Shown here piece after piece: positions 26,373 through 37,305 of a stretch of DNA of 64,000 bases. Position 1 is the stretch's first letter. Every line of letters starts with the position of its first letter. The notes below the pieces were generated by a model, which worked only from the letters and a program-made list of their open reading frames with translations, made no database searches and was not told where the DNA came from. Source of the DNA: Spirodela intermedia (Eukaryota; Streptophyta; Magnoliopsida; Alismatales; Araceae); contig LR746265.1 in assembly GCA_902729315.2 (NCBI GenBank), positions 4,568,892-4,632,891 of the forward strand, written 5' to 3'. The position numbers and the translations under genes are program-made.

Positions 26373-26380
26373 TATATAAA
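26373..26380 (+). promoter_or_regulatory. TATA box of GST C
   Basis: TATATAAA, 113 bp before the ATG at 26493. Transcription would start near 26405, giving a leader of about 85-90 nt. Confidence 0.65.
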
Positions 26381-26492
26381 TCCCGGCTCCCCGGCATGCA
26401 ACGTCCAGTTGTAGTCTGCACACAGAGCCGTCAGGTGAGAGGCGGAGGAAGAGAACACGAAATCTCCAGTTGCATCGCTTCATCCGGGCGCC

Positions 26493-27343
26493 ATGGCGAG
26501 TGTTAAGATTTTCGGTTCTCCCACCTCGACCGACATGGCGAGAGTTCTCACTTGCCTCTTCGAGAAGGAACTCCACTTCCAACTGGTCCGTGTGGACGCC
26601 TTTCACATCAAAGAGCATCAGCTCGAGACGCTCAAGATTCAGGTACACTCTTCTTCTTCTTCAACTATTACTGCCGCCGCTGCTGCTGCTCTTAATATCA
26701 ATTTATGCATATGTTTCCCACGATATCTGTCGTCTGTTTACACTGGCTGGCGTTGCAGCCCAACAGACTAGGAGCTACCTTTGAGCACGGGGACATCACC
26801 CTCACTGGTAAGATGATACGGCCATGAAACATTCTTGGTAGCAGCCAAGTTCTGAATGGATCTAACGTTCTCCTGGGATGGTCCGCAGACTCGAGAGAGA
26901 TTATTCGTTACGTGGCGAAGAATTTCCCCAAGAGGGAGGAGCTTCTGGGGCCGGGGATGCTGGAGAGGGCCTCCGTTGAGTACTGGCTCAAGATGGAGGA
27001 GAACCTGTTCGAGCCTGCGAGCTCGGCCTTGCTCAACCTTGCCTTCCCGGTGAACATGCCATTGGAGCATGATATGGACGAGCTCTACGAGTGCAAGAAG
27101 GACCTGGCCGAAGTGCTCGACATGTACGAGAAGCAGCTGTGGGAGACCAAGTACCTCGCTGGTGACAAGTTTTCGCTGGCCGACCTCTCCCACCTCCCCA
27201 ATACCCAGAAGCTCATGACCACCGAGTGCGCATCCCTCTTCAAATCCAGGAAGAAAGTGAGCCAGTGGTGGACTGACATATCCAGCCGGCCTTCTTGGAA
27301 GAGGGTGATGGCCATGCAAGCGAAGTCACCGGAGGTCGCCTAA
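26493..27343 (+). CDS. GSTF: Phi-class GST-like protein C (cis-Pro lost)
   Basis: Exons 26493-26642 (150 nt), 26759-26807 (49 nt) and 26889-27343 give 217 residues. The catalytic serine is kept (GSPTSTDMARVL, Ser12), but the segment that normally reads QVPAF is NRLGATFEHG, without the cis-proline that shapes the glutathione site. The next motif is DSREIIRYV, with Asp for the usual Glu. The C-terminal domain is ordinary (LERASVEYWLKMEE, YLAGDKFSLADLSHLP, SQWWTDISSRPSWKRV). Intron positions match A and B. The likely role is a diverged GST or ligand-binding protein; catalysis is doubtful. Confidence 0.93.
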
Positions 27344-28203
27344 AAGACCAGCCAGAACAACGTTTGGTGCCGCCGCCGGCAACCGCGAATTCTGTGTCGT
27401 CGACCTTTCTATTTCCATGCCGAATTGAGTCAGCCTCGTGTGTGTGTGAGGGGCTCTCCCTCTATCATCTCTCTCCCCTCTCCTCCCTGTTCGGCCGGCG
27501 ATGTGACCCTCTGGAACGTCGTCTGATTGCTTATTATCCGTACCTTCTTACGTTTCAAATGGTCCACTATCTTTGTCAACAAGAAAATGCGCTTTGATGT
27601 CTTCGTCTCTGTTCAGGTAGCTAATGCCTGCATTGATCTCGAACCAGGCTCCGGGAAAGACAATTAAAACACAAAAAATCTAACTCTTTCGGGCTGAAGA
27701 TGACTTTTCAGTGAACTTGGGAGGCATTTACTGAAAAGATAGATGTTGGCCGCCACCAAAGAAGATGGGCACCTCCGAAGTAGCACTTGTTTGACCGCTA
27801 ATAACGTCTAAGATAGCCGATCCAGACGTTTCTCACGGTGAAAGCTCCAAGGCACCGCAAACTATGACAATAGCAAACGTTTTAGCAGGCAAGAACCAAT
27901 CAGAAAGTATGAATGTCAATCCAAACATACCATGGAACAAGTTAAATGTCAAGCTATTCTTCTGGGCATCGTTCAATTTAGACGCTTATAGTATTTGATT
28001 GTCAATAAGCCGAGTGAGTCTAGAGTCAGATTTTATTTATCTTCAGATGTAAGTCTTAAAAATCAGCTCCATGAAAGAAAAATGGCCAATGCTCTGGTCC
28101 AATCCCCGTCTAAATACGGTCTGGGCTTTTTGATAAAGTTCTCCCAGAACCTTGGAATTTATTTTACTGGCAACCTGACCTCTCTCTCTCTCTCTCTCCA
28201 TGC
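27344..28203. other. Spacer after GST C
   Basis: 3' flank of GST C followed by AT-rich sequence. A CT run lies at 28181-28199. No gene was recognised. Confidence 0.5.
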
Positions 28204-28653
28204 ATGGCTTCGGTGATCGGCTGTGCGGGGCTTAAATCTTCATGGGTGGCTTCCGTAGAGGCTGTTTGTTCCCCAGTATCTCGTGACAACCATGTTAACC
28301 GAGTCTACGGCACCTTGAAAAGACAGACTTCTCTGAAAAGGGTGGCATTAGCCCGACAGACACCAGCTGGTGAAGCGAATGACTTCAGAGTCACGGCCCG
28401 AGCAGCACCTGCTATCCCCGAATTCTGCTACCAGAGGGACAACGCTGCATGGAAAGAGGAGACGACGTGTCTCCTACTTCCGATTGCACCAAAGCGGCCG
28501 GAAGTGATAACACAGGGGGTGTTCTTTATCCTTTTCCTTTGTTCTTTCTCGTTCCGCTGCTTGGTTTCCGTTCCTTCTTTTTCAGGGATCTTATTCCTTC
28601 GCCCGCTGCTCTTTTCCTTTCCTTGTCGAGCGGGATTCGAATGGGAAGACTGA
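28204..28653 (+). CDS. Unidentified ORF, possible plastid-protein N-terminal fragment
   Basis: A 149-codon open frame starting MASVIGCAGLKSSW. The first ~75 residues are rich in Ser, Arg, Ala and Val and poor in acidic residues, as in a chloroplast transit peptide (for example GTLKRQTSLKRVALARQ). Residues after about 100 become hydrophobic and Phe-rich, reading through a pyrimidine tract, and look non-genuine. I do not recognise a family. It may be the remnant of a nuclear gene for a plastid protein, or chance. It lies just upstream of the GST D promoter, and its end is only 8 bp before that TATA-like box. Confidence 0.25.
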   Translation: MASVIGCAGLKSSWVASVEAVCSPVSRDNHVNRVYGTLKRQTSLKRVALARQTPAGEANDFRVTARAAPAIPEFCYQRDNAAWKEETTCLLLPIAPKRPEVITQGVFFILFLCSFSFRCLVSVPSFSGILFLRPLLFSFPCRAGFEWED

Positions 28654-28660
28654 TCTCGGA

Positions 28661-28667
28661 TATAAGC
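28661..28667 (+). promoter_or_regulatory. Probable TATA box of GST D
   Basis: TATAAGC in GGATATAAGCAGAGCC, 109 bp before the ATG at 28770. The spacing is nearly the same as in GST C. Confidence 0.5.
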
Positions 28668-28769
28668 AGAGCCAGACCCTCCTGATATCTCTGTACTTCT
28701 ACTCACACACAGGAGAGACAGAGAAGGGGAGGAGGGGTCGATCTCTGTGCTCGAGGTGAAGACTCTACG

Positions 28770-31270
28770 ATGTCGGCGCCGTCGGTGAATGTGTACTATA
28801 CAAAGCCTATAATGCCGGACGTCTCAAGAGTGCTGGCGTGCCTCTACGAGAAGAAGATCGACTTCGAACACATCGACATCTACGAGGGCCAGCACAGCGT
28901 CTCCGGGGACCTGCTCAAGCTCCGATCCAGGGTAAGCCCAGCACAGCCATCGCCGCCTCCGCCGCCGCCCCCGGCCGGGAACTGACCGGTTTCCCTGCGC
29001 AGGCCTCCAGCCGAATCCACGGTGCCGCCATCGAGGACGGGGACACCAGGCTCTTCGGTAACGCAGTCAACTCTTCGTTCTTCTGCAGGCTCCATTTTTT
29101 GTTCTTGAAGTTTTCGGCCAAACTCCTTGACGAGCGATGCGGGGGGTTACAGAGTCGAGGGCCATATGCCGGTACCTTGCGGAGAAGTACAGCTCGCGGG
29201 GGAGCCGTCTGCTGGGGAGGGACCCGCTGGAGAGGGCGGCCATCGAGCAGTGGCTCAAGTTCGAGGAGCAAAGATTCGATCCGCCGAGCTGGGAGCTGGC
29301 GTTCTACCTGGGCTTCGCGGCGGCGCCGCCGGACCGCGCCGCCATGAGGGACGGCGTGAGGAAGCTGTCGGAGGTGCTGGACGTTTACGAGCAGCGGCTG
29401 GGGGAGAGCGAGTTCCTGGCGGGGGACGAGTTCACCATGGCCGACCTCTTCCACCTCCCCAACTCGCACCACCTAGTGGTTTCCGGCCTCTCCCACTCGG
29501 CCCATCCGGAGGTCTCTGAGCTCTTCTCCTCGAGGAGGAACGTGAGACGGTGGTGGGAGGCCATCTCCGGCCGGCCCTCCTGGAAGAATGTCGTCGACCT
29601 TCTCAACGGGGTCCCCGTTCAGAGGACTTCCCTTCTCGCCGGCGCACCTGATAATGGCCATGGTTGGGGGCCACGCTTCACCGAAGCCACAGCTTCTCCG
29701 TCCGCCAATACTGGGGCAGGATCAGCTTCTCAGCAGCCTCTTCTTCCTCCTCCTTCTCAGCCCAAGAGTACAAAGGTAAGATCCACCAACGGAGGGAATG
29801 ATCCAGCTCGCCCGGCTTCTCAGCAACCTGGTTTCTCTCCAACCCCCCAGGAACGGGCGGAGGCATCTCCTCAAGCTGGTCCCCAAGCTGGGACTCGGAG
29901 TGGAGAAATCCCTGGCACAGACAGCAGCAACCCACCAAAGCGAGATCCTCAACAACGTTCTTCTTCTCTGCCCCCCGAAAAGGCTGAAACGGCTTCCCAA
30001 ACATCGAGAAGACCACAGGTAAATGGGGCTGAACCCACCAACGGAGGGAATGCTCCAGCTCGCCCGGTTTCTCAGCAACCTGGTTTCTCTCCAACCCCCC
30101 AGGAACGGGCGGAGGCATCTCCTCAAGCTGGTCCCCAAGCTGGGACTCGGAGTGGAGAAATCCCTGGCACAGACAGCAGTAACCCAACAACGTTCTTCTT
30201 CTCTGCCCCCCGAAAATAAGGCTGAAACGGCTTCCCAAACATCGAGAAGACCACAGGTAAATGGGGCTGAACCCTCCAATGAAGGGAATGCTCCAGCTCG
30301 CCCGGCTTCTCAGCAACCTGGTTTCTCTCCAACCCCCCAGGAACGGGCGGAGGCATCTCCTCAAGCTGGTCCCCAAGCTGGGACTCGGAGTGGAGAAATC
30401 CCTGGCACAGACAGCAGCAACCCACCAAAGCGAGATCCTCAACAACGTTCTTCTTCTCTGCCCCCCGAAAATAAGGCTGAAACGGCCTCCCAAACATCGA
30501 GAAGACCACAGGTAAATGGGGCTGAACCCTCCAACGGAGGGAATGATCCAGCTCGCCCGGCTTCTCAGCAACCTGGTTTCTCTCCAACCCCCCAGGAACG
30601 GGCGGAGGCATCTCCTCAAGCTGGTCCCCAAGCTGGGACTCGGAGTGGAGAAATCCCTGGCACAGACAGCAGTAACCCACCAAAGCGAGATCCTCAACAA
30701 CGTTCTTCTTCTCTGCCCCCCGAAAATAAGGCTGAAACGGCCTCCCAAACATCGAGAAGACCACAGGTAAATGGGGCTGAACCCTCCAATGAAGGGAATG
30801 CTCCAGCTCGCCCGGCTTCTCAGCAACCTGGTTTCTCTCCAACCCCCCAGGAACGGGCGGAGGCATCTCCTCAAGCTGGTCCCCAAGCTGGGACTCGGAG
30901 TGGAGAAATCCCTGGCACAGACAGCAGCAACCCACCAAAGCGAGATCCTCAACAACGTTCTTCTTCTCTGCCCCCCGAAAATAAGGCTGAAACGGCTTCC
31001 CAAACATCGAGAAGACCACAGGTAAATGGGGCGGAAGCGGCTCCTCAAGCTGGTAATAACCGGTCTATTCAGGGCACAGCAGCCAATGGAGCAACACTTT
31101 CCAGCCCAGAAACTGCTGGTGGCGGTGCTGCTGAGTCGAAAACTAATCAGACTGGTGGCGCTTCTGCAACTCAAGATGGGAAAGGAGACGATTCCCGTAA
31201 GCCAACCACAGAGACAGATCCTAGCGGCTCAACACGGACAGGACCTGTCCCAGAGGCTCCATCATCCTGA
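28770..31270 (+). CDS. Phi-class GST-like protein D with a repetitive C-terminal extension (frame interrupted)
   Basis: Exons 28770-28931, 29003-29057 and 29153 onward. The GST part covers about residues 1-227. The serine position reads KPIMPDVSRVL (Met15, with one residue inserted before it), and the cis-Pro segment is RIHGAAIEDG, so neither active-site feature survives. ESRAICRYL and the C-terminal domain are intact (LERAAIEQWLKFEEQ, FLAGDEFTMADLFHLP, RRWWEAISGRPSWKNV). A Pro/Ser/Gln-rich, probably disordered extension follows, built from five tandem units. Read straight through, the frame stops at 30219 (427 residues) because unit 2 has lost 17 nt. The same repeat then continues open in another frame to a stop at 31270. 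Splicing at intron-like sites within the repeats could restore the frame. A role as a binding or scaffold protein is more likely than an enzyme; this is inference. Confidence 0.8.
29776..31021 (+). repeat. Five tandem ~255-bp units with intron-like ends in GST D
   Basis: Unit starts (GTAA) are at 29776, 30019, 30257, 30512 and 30767, ending before 31022; spacings are 243, 238, 255, 255 and 255. Each unit begins with a donor-like GTAAG/GTAAAT and has a pyrimidine-rich acceptor-like CAACCCCCCAG 84 nt later (75 nt in unit 1), followed by a 171-nt part (154 nt in unit 2, which lacks 17 nt; 168 nt in unit 1). Intron-like and exon-like parts are both multiples of three and in phase 0 except in unit 2. 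Units 3 and 5 share NEGNAP while unit 4 has NGGNDP, suggesting that a two-unit block was copied. Units are nearly identical, so expansion is recent. Confidence 0.95.
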
Positions 31271-32894
31271 ATGACTGGGGCAAAATGCTATAGCCCTTGA
31301 TCAATTCCCACTGGCCCAAATTTCCTACGGTAGAAATTCTGGGCGATGCTTGATTCAGAGTTCCCTTCTGGCATATTGAATGTAACCCTCAGCTGGTCGC
31401 CATTGCGTTGTGTCTAATTTCCCAAGATTGCTGTTCCAGATGCTCAGCGTGCCTCTTAATTGAACCTCTTGGTGCTTCTGCTTTCCGATCTAATATAAAG
31501 AATGTGCGGCTTTTCAGTGGTTGATCGGAATGAACCACCCAGAGATCTAGTAAGCTATAAACTAGGATGCTGCACTCAGAGAGAAGAGCTTGTTTCTGAG
31601 GAAATGGACGGCCAGAAGGTGCTATTATGGCATCGGAAGCCCAAAAAATGCAGCAAACCATAAGCCACACTCATTGAACACACTGCTAACATGTTTCCAA
31701 TGTGCATTATGGGCAGCGCTATGTGCCAAGTGGGAATCTAACCCGTTCATAGCTTGCATTTTTTCTCTAAATTTTCAGCAGAGTCGGGAGCTGCTCTGGA
31801 ACATGTTCTACATAGAAAGAGGAGCATCTGGAGATGGTTAATCTATAACTTTCCATCCCTAATAACTCGGTGACTTTTGAACCCCTTCTGCCGGTGCCAC
31901 TCTTATCTCTCCCTGTGCCCCCAAGACTGTTAGAAGCCAGCATGTGGCACAAATCAAACCTCGGACTGGACTACATGAACCGTGGTAACACTGACCTCTG
32001 AAATTGGAAGACAACCACAAGCTAATCAACACATTGCAGAGAGTGTAACTTATAGTAATGCTCACCTCAGCTTTGTCCTCGTCCTTCACGTACCATCTGG
32101 CCACTGCTCGGCCCATGAAACCTTATGACCTGTCTTTGTTTGAGAGCAATCCTGGCTCCTGAAGTATGACACGCACAATTGCTTTCACTCTGCTAATTTA
32201 CGCCATCCTTTCTAAACAAGAGGGGAAAAAAGATTTTTAATGACTCCTAAAGTGATCCTTATCTCTCCCACTGCCGGGTTTGAATGGCGATGCTCCTCAA
32301 ACATGCATCCGAAACTTGTGTGATCTGGAGGGTCAATAAACCCATGAAAATATTGCAAGAAAATCATCACTCATAGGAAATTAGGTTTTTCTGTCCTTAG
32401 GACTGTGTCTAGCAAGACCACGACAAGATCACATGTTCAGCAGTACCACTGAGCTGATCCGTGTCTGAAGAGTTGCGCAAATGGAGATTATTGACAAGGT
32501 AGCAGCTCTTATCGTTTCATCAGGCGAAGTAACTCTCAGATGGATTTCAGATGTTCAGGTATATACCAACCACGGATTGGGGAGGATAATTAGCACAGAA
32601 AAGGACATTTATAGTCATAAACCCCAAAAAAAAAGTTATTCTCATCAGCCAGTACAACGTCTAACCCTTAGTGTTAGATGGTACCGTTGTATATTTTTCT
32701 CCCTGTGCCATGGCTTCTGACGTACTTGAGCATGTCATGTAGGAAAAAGAAAAAGAAGAAAGAGGAGCGTAGTGTTGTGAGGCAATTGATCATAAGAGGA
32801 CGGACAGATGGTAACATGGTGACATGAGGGTTGAGGGAACGTTCATCATTCACGAAAGTAAAAGGTGCCTCCGCATGCTTACTTAGGAGCTTAT
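31271..32894. other. Convergent spacer between GST D and the rhodanese gene
   Basis: 1.6 kb of 3' flanks from both sides. I found no conserved frame, RNA gene or element. Confidence 0.5.
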
Positions 32895-34363
32895 CTACAA
32901 TTCCGAAGGCAGTTCATTCTGTACCCACGCAGAGTATCCACCCGCAACATCTGTGACGCCCGTAAAACCCTGAATACAAAGAAGAAGAAGAAAAAATCAG
33001 TTAATCTGGCTTAATTATTGAGAAGAAGAAATTTAGCCTTTGAGAAAAAAAATGAATAGGCATGCTGCCGATCAGTCGTGATTCTTGTTTCTGTCAGAAC
33101 GCCTCAACTATGGCGATTGAAACTCGTCAAGGCCTTTATATGTTGTCTTGGGAAGGATAAATTCATCAAGGACTAGACAATAATGTGGGATAGTCAATAG
33201 ACTCGCAATTTATCCAAATAATTATAATGCACAGAAAATACAATTTCATCATTTTCCTTCAAGCATCACTTTGATGAAAAATTAAAGCGAAGTATTTTCT
33301 CCACGCTTCAAGGAAAACTTACAGAAGAAGTGAGATCAGTTGCAGCCATGAGAGATCTCTTTCCACTCTGGCATCCCTGAGAAAGAGAGGCATATATCTC
33401 AACTTGAGATACATTAAATGAATTCAAGACAAATTAAACGGGACAAAACGTATATGCACACACCACAATTATTTCGTCATCTTTTCCGAATATAGAAGAG
33501 ACTTCCTCCAGGAACTTGGGATTTTTCGACATTCCTGAACACGTTTCAAAGGGAAAAGACAATTTGGTATAATTAGTAGTTAAAAAAAACCCGCTCAAGA
33601 GTCAACAAAACCAGTCAAGATTGGTAATATTCACTAAGAATATAACCAAAACTAAGGTATGACTCACTTTCTCTGAAAAGTCTATCTACAATCGTCAGAG
33701 TTAGCGTCACTGCTACCACTGGTGCATCACTTTCTTGCTTGAATTCAGGAACATAAGATAAACGCAGTGAAGGGAATTCTATGACCACGAATCATAGAAC
33801 AAGCGCACACATGTGGATACAGACGCTCGAACAAGCTCTATGCTTCCATCACAGCCTATTTCGTAAATGCAGTTAAACTATTGGCCGATTCAGAGATCGG
33901 TCTGATTTAGAAGCAAAGCAGACGATAGTAGATGATAATTCTTTCTGATACATGTGCATATAGAGGAATTTTCAATTTATTTTATGGGGTATGAATATAT
34001 TCCAAGTTAAAATTATAAAACGATTATTTCCAAAACCCATATTCGCCGACTTCGTCGATAGAATATCAGCAGACAATGCGAACCTGATCCGATCCTGAAC
34101 ATGTATGGGATGTTTATGGCCCCGATTGGACGCCCAGCACCGAACTCTTCCGGCGTTCTGAAGGAAAGTTAGAATACCAAAAACTTTAATTCTCTGATAT
34201 TCCAAGCAGGGAAACTCAAGCAACTCCATCATCGTCACTAAGCATTTACGACAATCTACCTGACATCCAGGTAACGATGTCCAGCTTGGAGGAGCTCGTG
34301 AGCCACCCGTACGGGCACTGACCTTGGGACTTCAACTTCTTGCGGACTCCGCTCCGTCCCCAT
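32895..34363 (-). CDS. STR16-like: Single-domain rhodanese / thiosulfate sulfurtransferase (STR16 type)
   Basis: Exons (minus) 34363-34260, 34157-34084, 33534-33464, 33376-33323 and 32969-32895 join to 125 residues. The protein is one rhodanese domain: VPVRVAHELLQAGHRYLDVR, TPEEFGAGRPIGAINIPYMF, then the active-site loop GCQSGKRS with catalytic Cys85, and the end VAGGYSAWVQNELPSEL. Rhodaneses move sulfane sulfur from thiosulfate or mercaptopyruvate to thiol acceptors. The start (MGTERSPQEVEV) leaves no transit peptide; the related plant group includes both plastid (STR15/DIN1) and shorter members, so the location is uncertain. The five short exons and the length match STR16-like proteins. Confidence 0.93.
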
Positions 34364-35458
34364 GGATCTGTTGTATTATTAAAATGAGAAGCAGAGGGGG
34401 GGACGGAAATTGAAATAAGGAAGAACACTCATCCAAGCTTCTTCAGATAATTCATTGCCCGTCAAGAATCAAAACCTGACGCATTGCCGGAAACATCCAG
34501 ACCCAACGGGCGCTCTCAAAAAGCGCCGTTTACTGGAGCCGTACGTCGGACATGAGTTCATCTGTAGCACGACTCTGAAAAAAGGGGCATCGCAATTATT
34601 CCGGATTTCACAAACAAGAAAGAAAACGAGAAGTGTACAGCGGAACAGGAATGCCGACCTCTTGACAGCCGGAGAGGGTAAGATCGGTGTGAGAGAGAAG
34701 CGAAGAGAGGGGCAGTTAGCGGTGGCCATCGCCGCCTATATCGCTCTGGTCTCTGTTGCGGCGTCTCAGGCGCGGATCAAATGAAAAACGGGTGGACCTC
34801 CTCGCTACCTCTCGCTTCGTTCTGATCGCCGCCGGAGATTGAAGCTGCTACCCTTCGGCTTCGTTTATATTACCTCCAACTCCAACGTGCACGCCCGTGG
34901 CAACTCGTCCTCGGGAACGGCGAAAACGAACGGTTACTGACTGGATGGCTTCGACACGTAGGACAACGGACAGGGTAGGCCCAAAAGGCGGCGCCATATC
35001 CGCTCTCTCAAAAAAATCAGGATAAGCCCCGGACCAAGAATGAGCGAGGAGTTGACGAGGAGAGAGAAAACCCCCTGCAGTTTATAGTTTATAGTTCCGG
35101 CTGGTTAACTCTCTGAGGAAATTCATCGGACACCTTGCAGAAGGAGCGATAGTTTGGCCCCCTGCAGTTCCCCCGTCGTCCTCCCCCTCACGACGCCCCT
35201 CTTGGCCGTAATCTTTCCCCCGCAGGCACAGGCTGCGGCACGGGGGTATGCCCGAGAAGCTCGCCGGCGATGGCGATATTTGGCGAGGGTGAAACGAGAG
35301 GCGGCGGAGCAGCGACGACGGAGGCGTGACGTCACGTATTAGGCTACAGACCATTGAAGCATTTGTGGGAAGAGAGTCCATGTGCTAACATCTCCCTCGT
35401 TAAGGAAACATTTAATCAAACAGGCGGCAGGGGAGGATCATTTTCCCGCTGGGCGAGC
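34364..35458. other. Promoter region of the rhodanese gene and 3' flank of the ARID-HMG gene
   Basis: A 109-codon plus-strand frame at 34455-34784 has no recognisable motif and overlaps the expected promoter, so it is not called. A possible minus-strand TATAAAC lies at about 34871-34865. Positions 35140-35340 are GC-rich without clear coding sense. Confidence 0.45.
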
Positions 35459-36070
35459 TCAGCTCTGGGGAGTGACGCAATGCTCTGCTGAAAGCTTTAA
35501 CCTTTCCCTGTACTCCTGCATCTCCCGCTTGTACCTTTCTTTATCCTTCAGCCCGCAGTCCTGGTACACCTGCAACGCCAGAACAGAAGGAGTAAGAAAG
35601 CAGGGGTCGCTATTAATGAGCTCTTTGCCTTGGATTTCCTCCTTCCTCTTCTTGTTCTTCTCTACTCACCATCCTCTCTTCGTCCGTTAGCTTGCTCCAG
35701 GACGCGCCGATCATCTTGCTGAACTCCCTCTCCCTGTGCGGGTAGAGAGTTTTGAGCTTGGAGTGCTTGTCGGCGAAGAAGAAGTTATAAGCGCTCCTGT
35801 TGGGCTTGGGGTGGGCGGGGTCGCGGCTCCTCCACCCCTTCCGTCGCCGGCGGTGCGCTCTCCCCGCGGCGAACCCATCGGCGGCACTGAACCCAGACGC
35901 CGGCGAGGTCGGCGGTGTGCCCGACGGCAGCGCGTGGTAGAGCACTCCGCGGAGGATCTCCGATCCCAGGTTGACCGTCACCAGGTAGCCGTGCTCGAAC
36001 TTGCCGTCTATCGTCCCCGACACCGTGAAACTCGTCGCGGCTGCTTAACAGAGAACGAAGAAGAGACGTA

Positions 36071-36101
<31 letters not shown>

Positions 36102-37030
36102 GAGACAGAGAGAGAGTGGAACGATTACCTTTGCCTTGGAGGGTGGAAAATACTCTCTTCCTGTTCTTGGCCAGCTGCTGTTGACGGGGATCGGAGGAGT
36201 CGAACTTGTAGGGGGAGGTTTTGGCATGTAGCGAGGCTGGATGAGGACAAATTGAATCTGATGAGAGAGAGGGAAGGAAGAGGAAGCAGAGAGGATGATC
36301 GTTCCCTCTGTACCTGGGGGAGGAACCAGGGGGCCTCGCCGGCCATGGAGATGGACCTGCTCGAAGTGGTGGAGGAGGTTCACGTAATACTTCCGGAGCA
36401 CGAAGGAGGCGCTGGTGGTCGTCGGAGGGAATCTGAACACCGCGATGACCTCCCTCCATCGCCTATCCGCCGTGACCTGCGAATTAAACGATGCCCCTTC
36501 AGACGAACCCTGCTCGAAGATCATTAAAAATCGCAGTCGTATCTCCGATGTTGCTCGTCCGGCGAGGAAGGACCTTCTCCAGGCCGCCTCTCTGGGTGAC
36601 CTCCGCGTAGAGGAGATGCAGGTCGAGCTCCTTCCCTCCGATGACAGGAATCCTCCACATCGCAAAGGAAACAGGGTTAGAGGACGAAATCACTAGAACA
36701 GATGTGCGTTGGATGGTCATATGTGTGAGGGGAAGGAACCCAAGAGCAGATGTTCAAGAATGGGCGAAGATGGGGTCGGGCTTACATGAATTTGGTGCCC
36801 ATGATGGAATGGAAGCGTCGGAGACTCTCTCCGAAGAGGACGGGGTTTCCGAGAAGCTCTTCCTGCCGCAGCAGCGGAGAGGGATAGAGCTTCCCCTCGT
36901 CGCCGGCCGCCACCGCGTGTCCCCCATTACCGGCGGGCACAACCACCGGCGCCGAAGCCACCGCCGGGGTCTCCTCTCCCCTTCCGTCGACTTCTCGAGC
37001 TTCCCCCTTCCTCTCCTCTTCCTTCTCCAT
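35459..37030 (-). CDS. HMGB9-like: ARID-HMG DNA-binding protein (HMGB9/10/11/15 type)
   Basis: Exons (minus) 37030-36786, 36652-36574, 36476-36314, 36236-36129, 36043-35670 and 35569-35459 join to 359 residues. A Glu/Ala/Val-rich start is followed by the ARID domain spread over exons 1-3 (FHSIMGTKFM, IPVIGGKELDLHLLYAEVTQ, RRWREVIAVFRFP, TSASFVLRKYYVNLLHHFEQ). Exon 4 gives a basic linker. Exon 5 holds a conserved module (VSGTIDGKFEHGYLVTVNLG, GVLYHALP), a basic stretch (HRRRRKGWRSRD) and the HMG box (PKPNRSAYNFFFADKHSKLK, then EFSKMIGASWSKLTDEERM), which ends in exon 6 (DKERYKREMQEYRERL). Plant ARID-HMG proteins are nuclear, prefer AT-rich DNA and help control transcription, for example in pollen. 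All six exons are in phase without stops. Confidence 0.94.
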
Positions 37031-37195
37031 CGCCGCACCTAATACGACCCGGAGGTGGATTAGACAGACTAATAATAGTTATCTGCAGAAGGGAACCCTC
37101 CTCCGCCCGCCACCGTTTGCAGGAGAAACGCAACAAGTGGCCACCGGGCGACGACGTAAACAACAAAAAACCAACCGAAGCTCAGATATGAGAAC

Positions 37196-37198
<3 letters not shown>

Positions 37199-37239
<41 letters not shown>
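37199..37239. repeat. (GA)n microsatellite in the ARID-HMG leader
   Basis: About 20 GA units. In the ARID-HMG transcript it reads as a pyrimidine tract of the 5' leader, between the TATA-like box at 37305-37297 and the ATG at 37030. A second, interrupted GA tract lies at 36070-36118 in intron 4. Confidence 0.9.
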
Positions 37240-37241
<2 letters not shown>

Positions 37242-37296
37242 TCACAGGAAAAAGGGGAAATCAAAAGCTGCCAGAAGACTGGAAGAGTAACGGCTA

Positions 37297-37305
37297 TTTT
37301 TTATA
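37297..37305 (-). promoter_or_regulatory. Probable TATA box of the ARID-HMG gene
   Basis: Minus strand TATAAAAAA. It implies a leader of about 240 nt that includes the CT tract. Confidence 0.4.

Noticed and set aside
29776-31021. Reading the regular repeats as a CRISPR array
   Set aside because: Units are ~255 bp, continuous, lack variable spacers, encode protein and lie in a plant gene.
29678-31174. 498-codon minus-strand open frame and several ~85-codon frames over the GST D repeats
   Set aside because: They are shadows of the tandem repeat: a unit length that is a multiple of three keeps several frames open. The plus frame continues the GST reading frame, while the minus frames have no motif.
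34455-34784. 109-codon plus-strand open frame
   Set aside because: Lies in the promoter side of the rhodanese gene; no motif or intron structure.
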